NCBI RefSeq assembly: GCF_002776525.5
Contig: NC_045443.1
Span: 38,280,531 to 38,344,530, forward strand
Length of the DNA: 64,000 nt
Origin: Piliocolobus tephrosceles
Taxonomy: Eukaryota; Chordata; Mammalia; Primates; Cercopithecidae
Reading direction: 5' to 3'
The notes beneath the pieces were generated by a model that worked only from the letters and a program-made list of their open reading frames with translations, was not told where the DNA came from and made no database searches. This document shows, one piece after another, positions 23,581-34,628 of the stretch. The number at the start of each line of letters is the position of its first letter. Position 1 is the first letter of the stretch. Both the position numbers and the translations under genes were made by a program.

Positions 23581-23750
23581 TTAGGATATCATTTCAGTCT
23601 AACAATGACCCTGTGAGATGTGTAATACTGTCCCCATTTTACAGATGACAAAACTGAAGCACAAAGTAGTCAAGTAACAAATTCATATTGTCAGCATGCA
23701 GGACACCTGGAGTTCAAACCAGGATCTGCTGAATGTTAGAGTTCATGTTC
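23581..23750 (-). repeat. MIR SINE, opposite orientation to its neighbour
   Basis: CCCCATTTTACAGATGACAA then AACTGAAGCACAAAGTAGTC then TTCAAACCAGGATCTGC is the reverse MIR order. It abuts a forward MIR, giving a head-to-head pair of fossils. Confidence 0.65.
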
Positions 23751-24254
23751 ATTTTATTGTAAATAACAAATGTCCCATTTCATATTTATCCACGGACCTT
23801 ATCCATAAATATTGAAAATCTGACATATAGTAGGCACTCAATAAGTATTTCATAAAGAAAAAAATGGAAGAAAGAATGGAGGAGAGGAAGGGAAGAAAGA
23901 AGTAAGAGAATCAATAAAAGATGCTTTTAAAATTGTTTTCTCTTGAAAGGGTCTGTGGAAGATACTCTTTTTGGCATAGGAAGAGAAGTCCTCACTACTA
24001 CTTCTTTCCCCATCATTTTAGCACCTTCAGTGAAATTATCTCACCTATGAGAGCTCATCAGTCTGGGAAAGTGACTTGTCACTCCCCACTTTTGAGGGCT
24101 TGAAAGCCTTTGCCCACTGTTCCATAAATCCATGTCTGCCATGAAAAGTTCCTCGCAATCTGTTTTGTTTCCTCATTCTCTCCTAACAGATAAAATGTTA
24201 ACCAAAGAACACTATAACTTTCTATTTAAGACAATGTGATTTTTCCCATCTCTT

Positions 24255-24560
24255 TGTCTTTCAACACAAAGTCCTTTTGCCTACAATGCCTTTCCCACCT
24301 CACCTCTCTCACCCCTATTCTGGTAAAAGCCCTAATACCTTATGACTCAATCCAAAGTTTGCCATTTGTGGAGTTTTCACTGAGTCCAGGGCAGAGTTAG
24401 TTCACTCTTCTCAATGATTCTCTTCCATCATGCTTCAAAACTTGAAGTATAGTCAGATGCTCCTGTGTGTGTATTTAGTTCTGCTGCTCCGATGCAGTTC
24501 TACCATCCCGTGGAGTGTCTGGCCCAGAGCAGGTATATAATACAAATTGAGTCAAAGAAT
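24255..24560 (+). repeat. LINE-2 fragment
   Basis: CTTTTGCCTACAATGCCTTT, CTTATGACTCAATCCAAAG and GTGTCTGGCCCAGAGCAGG follow the L2 3' order (CTGGAATGCC, ACCCAGCTCAAATG, GTGCCTGGCACATAGTAGG). Confidence 0.55.
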
Positions 24561-25199
24561 AGGAGTGGAGACATAGTGAAAACTGCATTCACCAAGGAAA
24601 CATTTTGTGATTGTCCCCAGTATTCATTGAGTTCTGTTTGAAAATAAAATCATTAAAGAAACTATGCTATGTTTTCTTGAAGATGCCACCTATTTTAAGA
24701 CACATCTTAATTATAAGGTTCATCATCAAATTTAAGAACAGTTGGGAGAGTGGGATTGACAAACATATTTTAATACGCATATTGACGGCAAGCTATATCC
24801 CAGTTTCAGAAATAATAAGATATTGGGAAGAACTTCCTCTTAGAATTGAGGAAACGGTCATTGCTTTTCTCCAAAAACAAAACATTATTGGCCCTTCCTT
24901 CACTCCAGCTGGGCTCCTCTTCCTGTCCCTCTTATCCCAGACCAAGCATTTCATTACCTCAGTTTATGGAGACCCAGCATATTAGGACCTTATCTTAAGA
25001 TCTCTAGTCATGACAAAAAATAATAGAATTTTTATTATTCAACTGTCAAACTGACCAATACACTAAGCTGTTCTTTCTTTCTAGAATCCTCCCATTTTTC
25101 TTCATCTGAATAAGTTGTAGTACTTCTCAAAGTGTGGTTCAGGCATTGTTTTTTCCAGTAAATCTTTCTAGAGTCCTTGGACTTGACTAGGTCCTTTCT
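24561..25199. other. Unique sequence; long chance frame rejected
   Basis: A 124-codon open frame at 24611-24985 shows no domain, no strong start context and no link to a neighbouring exon. It is regarded as chance. No other feature. Confidence 0.4.
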
Positions 25200-25400
25200 T
25201 TTCTCTTTCCAAGGTACCCAGTGCCTATCTCTGTCATAATATGTACCAAATGCTGTTGCTTTTTCAGTTTACTTGCAGATTCACTGATCTCCAAATCTCT
25301 GGAGGTCAAAAACCCTGTCTTCAATCTCTGCATCCTCAGCCTCTAACTCAGTACCTCTACAGATGTTTCTCAAGTAAAGGTACATGACAAAATACTAAAT
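25200..25400 (+). repeat. LINE-2 3'-end fragment
   Basis: TACCCAGTGCCTATCTCTGT, ATCTCTGGAGGTCAAAAACC and CAATCTCTGCATCCTCAGC match the L2 segment normally reading GAGCTCCTTGAGGGCAGG ... TCTCTGTATCCCCAGC. Confidence 0.5.
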
Positions 25401-26017
25401 GAATCCTGTCTCCAGAGTCAGATGATGAAGGTGACACAATGACATAATAAGATGGGATCCCTGCTTTCAAGGGGGTTACTATCCAGCAAACATGAGTAAA
25501 GGATGTGCATGCAAATAACTATGGTGCAAAGAGCAATATTCTGTGTGTGTGAGAGAGAGAGGAACAAAGTGTCATGAGATGTCATAGTGATGGTAATTGT
25601 CTGTAGCATAGTTGAAAATTAAAATAAGGCATCTAAAATAGGACATATCTGTGTACAATTAAATGAATCAATTATTGACTTGGTAATTGTCATGTGTCTC
25701 CTTTTGCTGCCTTCTATGCTGTAAAATTGAATTCACTGTTTTGTGTAAAAATAGTTTGATATTTGTTTTTATTTTACATGGTTTTTATCCATCATTGAAA
25801 TAGCCAGGTATGGCTAAATTGTCAAATTATTTATTGTATATACACTCCTCTTTAGTACAAAAAGAACATAAGATGATAATTATAAAATATACTGGAAATT
25901 GCCTAAATTTTATTTGATGATGATGCCTTTGGGTTTCATAATTATGATAGTATTAAAATGAGAATTTCTTCAACTGCAATTATCTAAATTAAAATCATAT
26001 AAAACAAAGAGTAGCCT
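25401..26017. other. AT-rich unique sequence
   Basis: A short (TG)/(GA) patch lies at about 25541-25561. No gene. Confidence 0.4.
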
Positions 26018-26035
26018 AAGAAAACCATGAGAATC

Positions 26036-26315
26036 GGGCTGGGCACGGTGGCTCAAGCCTGTAATCCCAGCACTTTGGGAGACTGAGACGGGCGGATCAC
26101 GAGGTCAGGAGATCAAGACCATCCTGGCTGACATGGTGAAACCCCGTCTCTACTAAAAAAAAAATACAAAAAATTAGCACAGCACTCAGGAGGCTGAGGC
26201 AGGAGAATGGCGTAAACCCGGGAGGTGGAGCTTGCAGTGAGCTGAGATCCAGCCACTGCACTCCAGCCTGGGCGACACAGCGAGACTCCATCTCAAAAAA
26301 AAAAAAAAAAAAAGA
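26036..26315 (+). mobile_element. Young Alu of Old World monkey type (AluYRa-like), internally deleted
   Basis: Nearly consensus AluY with GGCTCAAGCCTGTAATCCC, GACGGGCGGATCACGAGG and GAGATCCAGCCACTGCAC, the last being the monkey-lineage replacement for GATCGCGCCACTGCAC. About 30 nt after AAAAATTAGC (near 26178) are missing. A perfect 18-bp target-site duplication AAGAAAACCATGAGAATC flanks it at 26018-26035 and 26316-26333, showing recent insertion. Confidence 0.95.
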
Positions 26316-26333
26316 AAGAAAACCATGAGAATC

Positions 26334-26851
26334 ATTTTTTAAACTTTAAGCTTTAAATTAAACCTAACCCAATTTAATAATATACTAAACATATATTGTC
26401 TAATAATTCAAAACCATATTTCTTTTATTTGTATTACTTGTTAATACTTTTACATCTAGGGTATTGTTTGAGCCATGAAAAATATATGAAAGTAAAGATA
26501 ATCTCTCCTCATATACCCAATATCCATTAAGCTTTTCAAGAAACTAACACAGTGGCCCACATGCAACTTTAGATAGGCAACTCAGACAGGGTAGAAGTTA
26601 CTGCTTTTAAAAATTAATTTTAACTGAGATTAATTTTCCATTCCAAAAAAAATAGCTTTAAACTGTGACCAAAATGCTAACCATATTTGCCATGTGAGAC
26701 TGGAATCTTATTCAGATACTGGGGAATCTGAAGAAGGAGGGACGGAGGAAAGATATCTTTACTGTCTTGCTTATGTTGGCCATTTTAAGAACTATATACA
26801 AAAGTAATGTTTCTACCTGAGGATAAATTTACTCAAACTTCAAGAATTCAC
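26334..26851. other. AT-rich unique sequence
   Basis: No gene or repeat recognised. Confidence 0.4.
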
Positions 26852-27160
26852 TGAGACCAAGTGTGGTGGCTCATGCCTGTAATTCCAGAACTTTTGGGAG
26901 GCTGAGGCGGGGGATCACTTGAGGTCAGGAGTTTGAGACCAGCCTGGCCAACATAGTAAAACCATCTCTACTAAAAGTAAAATATAGAAGAAATTAGCCA
27001 AGCATAGTGGTTCATGCCTTTAGTTTCAGCTACGTGGGAGGCTAAGGCAGAAGGATTGCTTGAGGCTGGGAGATCTAGGCTGCAGTGAGCTATAATTGTG
27101 CCACGGCACTCCTGCCTGGGTGACAGAGTAAGACCCTGTCTTAATACAAACAAACAAATC
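26852..27160 (+). mobile_element. Old Alu SINE (AluJ-like)
   Basis: Diverged dimer: GTGTGGTGGCTCATGCCTGT, GGATCACTTGAGGTCAGG, right arm GGATTGCTTGAGGCTGGGAG and GCTGCAGTGAGCTATAATTG as in J-type Alus, and a CAAACAAACAAA tail. Confidence 0.85.
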
Positions 27161-27164
27161 TCCT

Positions 27165-27295
27165 ATCCAAGGAGATAGTATTATATTGAATGGAAGACTG
27201 TTATAGTCTAACTTTCTCTTTAATACAGTTAATAAAATTGAGAGAAAGTCAGACCATACCAGTCTTCCATTCAATATAATACTATCTCCTTGGAT
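27165..27295. repeat. Near-palindrome: 36-bp perfect inverted repeat forming a long hairpin
   Basis: 27165-27200 (ATCCAAGGAGATAG ... GGAAGACTG) is the exact reverse complement of 27260-27295. Pairing continues inward for about 19 more positions with three mismatches (TAGTCTAACTTTCTCT against AGAGAAAGTCAGACCA), leaving a loop of about 20 nt. Two of the mismatches would be G-U pairs if the minus strand were transcribed. The structure begins four bases after the tail of an old Alu. I do not recognise it as a known MITE. Confidence 0.9.
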
Positions 27296-27774
27296 GCGCA
27301 GTTTAGATTTTTAAAAATAACTTAGAAAATATCTCCTCCTGAATTGGCATAGACCAAATGACTTAATTTAATCTTTTTCATTTCTACTTTCTGAATAAAA
27401 ATGTCACCAATAAATACTAGTAACCTCAACAAAGGTGTAAATATTACCAATTTATTTGTATGATGTGGATATACATCATTGGTTAGTAACAGGTATTAAG
27501 TTGAGTCTGTGACTGTACATTTTTGTTCAGGTTTATGGGCTCCATTTGGATACTAACTATTACAAAAAGTTGGTGAAAGTAAGTTAAATATACGGATCTT
27601 TTATAGTGTCCCTCCAGTCTCTTGAAAGCAAAGTAAGTAGGTCTTAAATTTCAGGAAGAAGAAACTATGGTTTCATAACTGATCAATGACAAAAATAAAA
27701 CAAACAAAAAAAACAAACAGAAGAGTGGCAAAAGCTTTTAGAGTGAATGGTGCATATAACTAGCCTTCTTGCAG
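27296..27774. other. Unique AT-rich sequence
   Basis: An A/C-rich patch (AAACAAACAAAAAAAACAAAC) lies near 27699-27719. No gene. Confidence 0.4.
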
Positions 27775-27990
27775 TTTCTAAGATCGTCTTATTGATGAAA
27801 TATTCTTCTCTGATGCACTGCCGTTTTCTGGCCGAGTAATGGACACCTTGTCTGTGCTGAGGAACATGGTCACCAGGTCCCCTCTGGCATCCTGGAGCAC
27901 AACCAGTAACAATATTATCAACGTGCTAATGACTGCTCTGGGGTGCTTTCCTCTTCTTTCTCACACCAAAGATACCTCATTCTTGTCTTC
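27775..27990 (-). other. GC-richer, protein-like patch; possible retrocopy relic, unidentified
   Basis: Compared with its AT-rich surroundings this patch is GC-richer. On the minus strand one frame reads open from about 27965 back to 27780 and includes a hydrophobic run (VISTLIILLLVVL) followed by QDARGDLVTMFLSTDK. There is no start codon in good context, no family recognised, and stops bound it. It may be a decayed processed copy or chance. Confidence 0.2.
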
Positions 27991-28271
27991 TACTACGACC
28001 AGAAAATCATTTTAAACCTGGCTTCTCACTTTGAAGTTTGCTTTGGCAACTTTGAAGTATTTGACGCTTTCTGGCCAGTATTATCTGTGTTTCATAGATC
28101 ACAGAAAATTCTGAAAGAGGGAAAAGCACTTATTAATTTGAGATGTAGAATCTTTTGTTGATATGTTTCATATGGGGTTGGTTTCACTTCTTTAATATCC
28201 TGTAATAAGTTATTGTTTTTAGAAGGTGAATAAGAGACCAAAAAAGTGGCTAACAGGACCTCAAGGAACTA

Positions 28272-28584
28272 TCTATGGCTCAAGCCTGTAACCCCAGCAC
28301 TTTGAGAGGCCGAGGCAGGCATATCATGAGGTCAGGAGATTGAGACCATTCTGGCTAACACAGTGAAACCCTGTCTCTACTAAAAACAACAACAACAAAA
28401 TTAGCCTGGCATGGTGGCGGGTGCCTGTAGTCCCAGCTACATGGGAAGTTGAGGCAGAAGAATGGCGTGAACCTGGGAGGGAGAGCTTGGAGTGAGCCGA
28501 GATCGCACCACTGCACTCCAGCCTGGGAGACAGACCGAGACTCTGTCCGTCTAAAAAAAAAAAAAAAAAGAAAGAAAGAAAAAT
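28272..28584 (+). mobile_element. AluY-type SINE, head truncated
   Basis: Begins inside the left arm (TATGGCTCAAGCCTGTAACC), then GTGGCGGGTGCCTGTAGTCC, GAGATCGCACCACTGCACTCC and an A/GAAA tail. No clear target-site duplication. Confidence 0.9.
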
Positions 28585-29499
28585 TACAATCGTCAAAGGT
28601 AGGAAGCAAGGAGTGGTCATATGATGCCTAATATCACCTTCAGTGCTCCAAATAAGAAGCCATCATGCCTAGCAAATGGTATCCCCGCTCCTGAATATGT
28701 TGCTACATTTTAATTAGTTACTGGGTTACTTAGGTATATAGAGACCCACAGAGTCAAACTCTTTACTAAAACTATTAAATGCAATACATTTAAATTTTTT
28801 AAATTTAAAATTTTAAATAAGCTAAACAGAAAACACCTCGTCTGTGTAAGTCCAAATGAAGTAATAGTATGTAACTAACTGTGAACCTGAATGTCCATGG
28901 TTGTTAATATTTCATTTATTCCAGCATTTCAGTTATCTTAATTTGCTGCAAAGGAAAAGTGTTTTAATTATGTATACTGTCTTAGGTTAAGTGGCCCCAG
29001 AAACAGGCTCTGAGACAGAGATTTGCATGTGAGAATCCTGGAGAGTTGTCTCAGGAACAACATCTGGGAGGGAATGAAGGTAGTAGGGCTGGGCAGAGGA
29101 AAATACAGAACTATGATCCACTCTTAACAGAGACCCCTGCTGTTCTGATGGCAGAGAGAGCTCTGAAGCTGGAATGGCCCGTCAGAGTTGTCCAGAGCCA
29201 GGCAAAAGAGCCATGCCGTTATTCCTGGAGAAGTGAGCACAGCTTTGAATAAGGCAACTCCCTTGGACTGAATTCAGTTTCCAGAGTAGGAAGAAGCTGC
29301 AGCAGCCCATGCCCACCGCCCCTGGGGGAGTGAGTCCCTTGATCCTGAAAATGGGATGTCAGTCTTCAGCGTCCACTGTGTATACCAATTCATCTTGTAA
29401 TATGTGGACATAATTTCTAAGCCATAATAAAATTTTCCTTCCCAAGTAATTTTAATCACTTATGAGACAAGGTCAGACTCCTTAAGGTTACATTGTGCT
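28585..29499. other. Unique sequence with a weak old-repeat segment
   Basis: 28788-28818 is an AT palindrome-like run (ATTTAAATTTTTTAAATTT). 28982-29110 (CCCCAGAAACAGGCTCTGAG, CAGAGATTTGCATGTGAG, CTCAGGAACAACATCTGGG) resembles an old repeat I cannot classify. No gene. Confidence 0.35.
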
Positions 29500-30948
29500 T
29501 CTCCTCTTTATCCACTTTGTTGCTCGTTTAAATCATTTCTGCAATTAAGACTGTGTCATTGGAGCATATTTTGAGAATGTGACTTTGAAAGTGTGACCTG
29601 CAGACATGTGATAAATTGTGTCTGGAGATTGATTTTGCTGAGTGCTAATACGAAATCATGTAGCAACATAGTGTCACCTACTAAATATTGCCCAGACCAT
29701 ATTGTTGAAGTCTGTGCTGCCACGGTCACCTCATCAGGATGTTTTCTGTCCTGTGACTAGTGGCTTCAAATCTACTCATCCATCTTCTTGTCCCATTACA
29801 TTTGGTGTGACTGATGTTCTGTACCCATTAAAATTGATGGGAAAGAACAAAGAGAAGAAAAATGTGCCCTTCGATTGATTATTTATCTGAAAGCGTAAAT
29901 GAAAATTCTCCAGTACCAACAAGAGATTTAGAGTGGGGGTTTTCCCTCCATTTATTAAGTGCTTTAATTAGCAGGTTTACTAAACAGAGTTTCCTGTTTA
30001 TAAGGGTGCATTATTCAGCCCACTTTAAAATTTAATCTCCTTCTGAAATGTTTGATCTTTATAAGATGAATTGAATAGCTGTAACATTGTTTATAGTCGG
30101 GGTTGTTTTGGTGAATTCTCAGTACCAGAACCAATTAAATCAGATGCCTTCGTGTCAGGTTTTTTTCCTTCTGATGAACTATCACAATGGCTCATTTTAT
30201 GCTCTATGATAGCCAATAATTAAATTGACCATTATTGTAAGCTGAAGCCAAAACCAAAGTGATTTTGGAAGGCTCAATCTTCCTAGGTTTTTCTTGGACC
30301 TATTGAATGTTATCTTTGTGTTCAACAAATTGCAGAACAGCAAGATATCTCCGCAATATTTACAAAACATTTGTTTAATTACATTACTGAATGTGTGAGG
30401 GGGAAAATAAAGGCTGCCCACTGGCAGCTATCAGGCTTTGGTCTCAATACCTCTCCGGAGGTCCCTCCATTTGAGTTAGAGGAAACTGTTGACTTGTTTC
30501 TCAGGAGACATGATAGAATCACATTTTTAAAAGATGTATTTTTTTCTTTTCTTACAAAATTCAAAATGAAACAAATGTGGCCAAATAATAAAAAAATAAT
30601 ATGAGACTAGTTACTTTGGTCTGAACTCCCTTGGGGGAGATTGAATACCCAGGGATCTGTGGGGTAATTTGAGTGGTACAGATAGCATGGTCCCTTGAGG
30701 GAGACAGGAAAGTAAGAAACATTCTTCCGGTGTGACCCTGGTCACAAGGATGGCAGGAGCTATTCTAGGACTTTGACCACAGGACTATATCTGTGAACAG
30801 CTGTCAAGTTGGCTGTGGCCAAGCTGGTCCACATTTTCAGCAATATTAATGATCATGTGCTATATGAATACTTGACCAACTGTGGGACAAATGGAACTAA
30901 GGAGACTAGAGTCAGATCCTTTCCCTTATGTAAAAAAATGGCCTGAAC
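29500..30948. other. Unique sequence, conserved non-coding candidate
   Basis: Repeat-free for about 1.4 kb. Contains TGCAATTAAGACTGTGTC, ATTGATTATTTATCTG, GTGCTTTAATTAGCAGG and CCAATTAAATCAG, all homeodomain-core-like. No coding frame with support. Confidence 0.35.
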
Positions 30949-31153
30949 CAGCACTCTCCAATAGAAATATCTGTGATAATGGAAATATTCTATGTCTGTT
31001 CCATCATGTATGGTAGCCACTAGCCACATAGACTGTTGAACAGTTGAAATGTGGCTGGTGTAACTGAGGAATTGAACTTCTACATTTGGCCATTTTAGCT
31101 AATTTGAATTTCAGTCACCACATGTGGCTAGACTATTGTATTGGACAGTGTAG
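30949..31153. mobile_element. Non-autonomous hAT-Charlie-type DNA transposon (MER family)
   Basis: Starts CAGCACTCTCCAATAGAA and ends TATTGGACAGTGTAG, imperfect terminal inverted repeats of the CAGTGCTGTCCAATA class. Inside are GGTAGCCACTAGCCACAT, GAAATGTGGCTGGTGTAACTG and ACCACATGTGGCTAG. Only about 205 bp, with no transposase. Confidence 0.75.
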
Positions 31154-32244
31154 GGTCTAGAAATGGTTAACGAATCATATGCAGTGCTATAGAAATGATG
31201 TCTTAAAACCTTGAAGTCTACAGTTTAATATATATTCTACCCTAGCATTTAAAAATTCTCTCTATGGATTTTTTAGGAGGATGAATTTTGTTTAAATGTA
31301 TAGTGCTTTTTTAAGAACTGAAATGAAATATAAATTACAAAAGCAAGTATAAAATATGAATCCCATGGAATAGCCTACAAAGAGGAGGCTTAGAAACTAG
31401 AATACTAAAATAGCTCCCTTAGATAGCAGCATTTAGTAAATAATCTTGACACTAAAATATCGTGAAAAAGATAATCTTATCATTTTACATTTACACATCT
31501 TGACAGCCTGAAATCTAGGTCATTGTATTAGCAGTGGGAATAAAGAATGAATTAATTTGATTCAAATACAAAGAGTTACACTTTCAGAACTCAAAAAAAT
31601 TATCATCAACTGGGGCGTTCTGAGAAAATCAGTTCCCCTTTCAACTATCACAGCAAACATAAATAATAAAATAACAATATTAATAACAGTTTAATTGGAG
31701 GAGCATCTTGTACCAAACCTTCTTTCAAACTCTTCCCCAATCTTAGGATTCTGTTCCATAAATCTTGTTCATTAATCTGAGAAGTTAATGAGAAGTTCAT
31801 TAACCTTATGAAATGCTGCTTCTTCAAACCCCTAACTGCATTTTGGCTCCAATAATACATCCTGTTATGTCAGTATTTCATAAATATTCAGTACTCACCG
31901 TAAGATGTGTGTACTTCAGTCTCACCATTCAAAACTAAACCCATCTTGGTTAAATAGAAATTTGTTCTTTCCCAGTAGGGATATTACAGGCCATTCTCTC
32001 ACTGTAAATCCTAATTAGGGAACCACTGTCTACATTGTCTACTTATGTGTGTCCCTCACCCTGTCTCCTCAACCACTACATATCCAAGTTGCCAAATTCT
32101 AATATTCTTCCTCTTCAACATTTCTTTCATCTATATTTCTTTCAGTGTTACCTCTCCTTTCCTGTACCAGCAACCTTCTGGATTTATTATGCCCACATTT
32201 TCTCTCAACTTCTGATCTGTCTCTTTGCTTCCAGTCTCTAAGCT
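31154..32244. other. Unique sequence, no gene
   Basis: Local duplication around GAGAAGTTAATGAGAAGTTC at about 31780-31800. Open frames at 32035-32460 are pyrimidine-rich and partly overlap L2-like sequence. Confidence 0.35.
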
Positions 32245-32330
32245 TCAAGCCATTGTCCACCCTGCTGCCAGTACATTGTTCTTCTAGCTTCTTTGACAGA
32301 TTCCCCTGTGGTTGCGGAACAAAGTCCAGT
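32245..32330 (+). repeat. LINE-2-like fragment
   Basis: AAGCCATTGTCCACCCTGCT then GCCAGTACATTGTTCTTCTAG resembles the L2 phrase AATCCATCCTGCACACTGCTGCCAGAGTGATCTTC. Confidence 0.4.
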
Positions 32331-32544
32331 TATCCCAGTTATACCTCGCTCAGAGAACACTGCATCCTGATAGCCTTCCACAGACACCTCAGTTGGAACC
32401 AATTTCCCTCCTGCTTAAATTACTTGAATGTATTTCTCCCTGGGATAACTCAAAATTTATAAAGGAATTATTTTTTTTATTCTTTTAGCAATTGTAAACA
32501 TTTTTCACTGCCCTACCTCATGTTTAAGTTCTCCAGAAATCCAG

Positions 32545-32665
32545 TGACCTAAATAGGGCAGGCAAGATGTTTTCCCATTTTGTAAAGGAGAAAACCAGCA
32601 GAATTAGGCAAGGGAATAACCCAAGAAGACACAGCCAGGAAGTACCTGGCTAGTCCTTTCTATAT
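32545..32665 (-). repeat. MIR SINE fragment
   Basis: CCCATTTTGTAAAGGAGAAA, CCAAGAAGACACAGCCAGGAAG matches the reverse MIR block CCATTTTACAGATGAGGAAA ... GTCACACAGCTAG. Confidence 0.5.
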
Positions 32666-32689
32666 TAATAAAATTAGTGTTTCAATAAA

Positions 32690-32785
32690 AATGATATCCT
32701 CAGTGTCTAGAATAGTGCGTGGCATAAAACAAGTGTTAGGGAATAAATGTTGATTTAATGAATGAGTAAATGAATGAATGAAGAC
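32690..32785 (+). repeat. LINE-2/MIR 3' end
   Basis: GTGTCTAGAATAGTGCGTGG, CAAGTGTTAGGGAATAAATG then GAATGAGTAAATGAATGAATG is the L2 3'-end pattern with its TGAA-type terminal repeats. Confidence 0.55.
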
Positions 32786-33974
32786 ATACTGCAGAGGGCC
32801 TTATAAATATCATGATTGGTGTTTGAACTGGCTTAACTACATAATGAGTGGTCACTGGGTCACGCAAGCAGGCTAAACGGTGTGGTCACACGTGGCTGCA
32901 GATAAATCTGAAGGAAAGAACGAGGAAGTTTATACAGAAATGAGGAAATTCTGCAATTGAGTGTGACAATGGAACCGAAGGTTAAAATAGGAGACTGAGA
33001 GAAATTTTAAAGAAAGGGCTTAGAATTATTACTTCTTGACACTAACTGAATGGAAGGGCCAATGGAGAAGACAGAACCAAACATGTCTAAGTTTGCAGCC
33101 GTGGTGTGTGGGCAAAAGGTGATGTCCATACCAGGAAGAGAGGGTTGTTTCCCTTGAATACAGATGGGCCTTTATCTGTGCTAAATCCTTTAGCATCTAA
33201 TTATACTATTGATTTTGTCATAGTCCTTACTGGATCTCTGACTAATTATTCACACATGAAAATATTATATTTCTCAATCTTTTAATTCTTTATTGTTCCC
33301 AGGGCACCAAGCCCACTTCTCAGCAAACGGTAGACCTTCCAAGAAGTGTGGAAATTGATTAATTTTAATATGATAAACACTATGCTATTGAAGTATATCA
33401 TATCTTCTGTGAAAGTTTAACTTAGGTACAATTTGTATAAACAAAAATATTATTTTTCAGAAAAACAGCTGTTCTTATAAGTGCTAGCTGCATTTTTCTG
33501 AAATGCATTTTGCTATCAAGTGCTTTGTAAAGTGGGATAGGAATGCAATGAACAATTCGAACTAAATTTTTCACAGAGGAAATGTTGCTGGCATTTTAAA
33601 GACAATTTTCTTTTCGATTTTCTAGCAAATACTGAAATCAGCATTTAAATTTTTTCAAGCTTCACAACAAATTTTACAGCCATGAAGCAATGAGTTACCT
33701 CTTTCTCTTCCATTTTTTAGCTATAGTAGAATAAAATGAGGGATTATTGTGTCCATTTGAGTCATGTGGTTATATCTACATTTTCTAGGAGACCAAGATA
33801 TTTTCCATCAATGCTTACTTTCCTTGTACCAATGTCAGAAACATGGCATTTGTTTTAAAATAAAGTAATTTAATTTGTAAGCTTAAAATGTAGCTATTAT
33901 AAGTAATTGAAAGCATTAGTAACTTTTTGGTGATAGGAGTAGTATATTAACCCAGGGGTTGATAGTGACCATCC
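32786..33974. other. Unique sequence, conserved non-coding candidate in 33300-33700
   Basis: 33300-33700 has no recognisable repeat and carries GAAATTGATTAATTTTAAT and other AT-rich motifs. No gene. Confidence 0.35.
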
Positions 33975-34200
33975 AATTAAATTCAACAAATATTTACTGA
34001 GTGTGAATGATTCTAGGTGCAAGGCATTGCAGTAGCAAAGTGGGGTTCCAGAGGTGTGTAAGACAGGACCTTTACCCTCTAGGGACTTTATATCATTCAG
34101 GTAAATCATTATATAGTGAGACAAAATACAACTGATGAGAAGAGCAGGGAAAAGAGAGGGGGAATTGGACTAAGGGGACCAAACTTCATGAAGAACATGC
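33975..34200 (-). repeat. LINE-2 3'-end fragment
   Basis: ATTCAACAAATATTTACTGA, ATGATTCTAGGTGCAAGGC and CTCTAGGGACTTTATATC is the reverse complement of the L2 3' end. Confidence 0.55.
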
Positions 34201-34307
34201 AATTCAAACTATTCCTTGACTGATGAGAGTGCAGCATTCTGGTTGTAAAGATGTTAAAAGCAGAGTCCGAATCTGGGAAATCTAGGTGTTAGTCTGAGGA
34301 CAGTGAC

Positions 34308-34616
34308 TTTTTTTCTTCTTCTTCTTCTTTTTTTGAGACAGAGTTTCACTCTTGTTGCCCAGGCTGGAGTGCAATGGCATGATCTCGGCTCACTGCAATC
34401 TCCACCTCCCAGGTTCAAGTGATTTTCCTGTCTCAGCCTCCTGAGTAGCTCGGATTAGAGGCATGTACCACCATGCCCAGCTAATTTTGCATTTTTGGTG
34501 GAGACAGGATTTCACCATGTTGGCCAGGCTGGTCTTGAACTCCTGACCTCAGGTGATCCGCCCGCCTTGGCCTGCCAAAGTGCTGGGATTATAGGCATAA
34601 GCCACCATGCCCAGCC
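34308..34616 (-). mobile_element. Alu SINE (AluS-like), reverse
   Basis: T/TTC-rich head, GAGACAGAGTTTCACTCTTG, GCCCAGGCTGGAGTGCAATGG, and tail-end GCCACCATGCCCAGCC. Short duplication AGTGACTTT at 34302-34310 and 34620-34628. Confidence 0.95.
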
Positions 34617-34628
34617 AAGAGTGACTTT

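Noticed and set aside
24611..24985. 124-codon + strand frame
   Set aside because: No domain, no splice context, AT-rich composition like the surrounding intron.
28324..28631. Three open frames on both strands
   Set aside because: All lie within an AluY-type element.
32035..32462. Two overlapping + strand frames of 68 and 105 codons
   Set aside because: Pyrimidine-rich sequence overlapping L2-like wording; no domain recognised.
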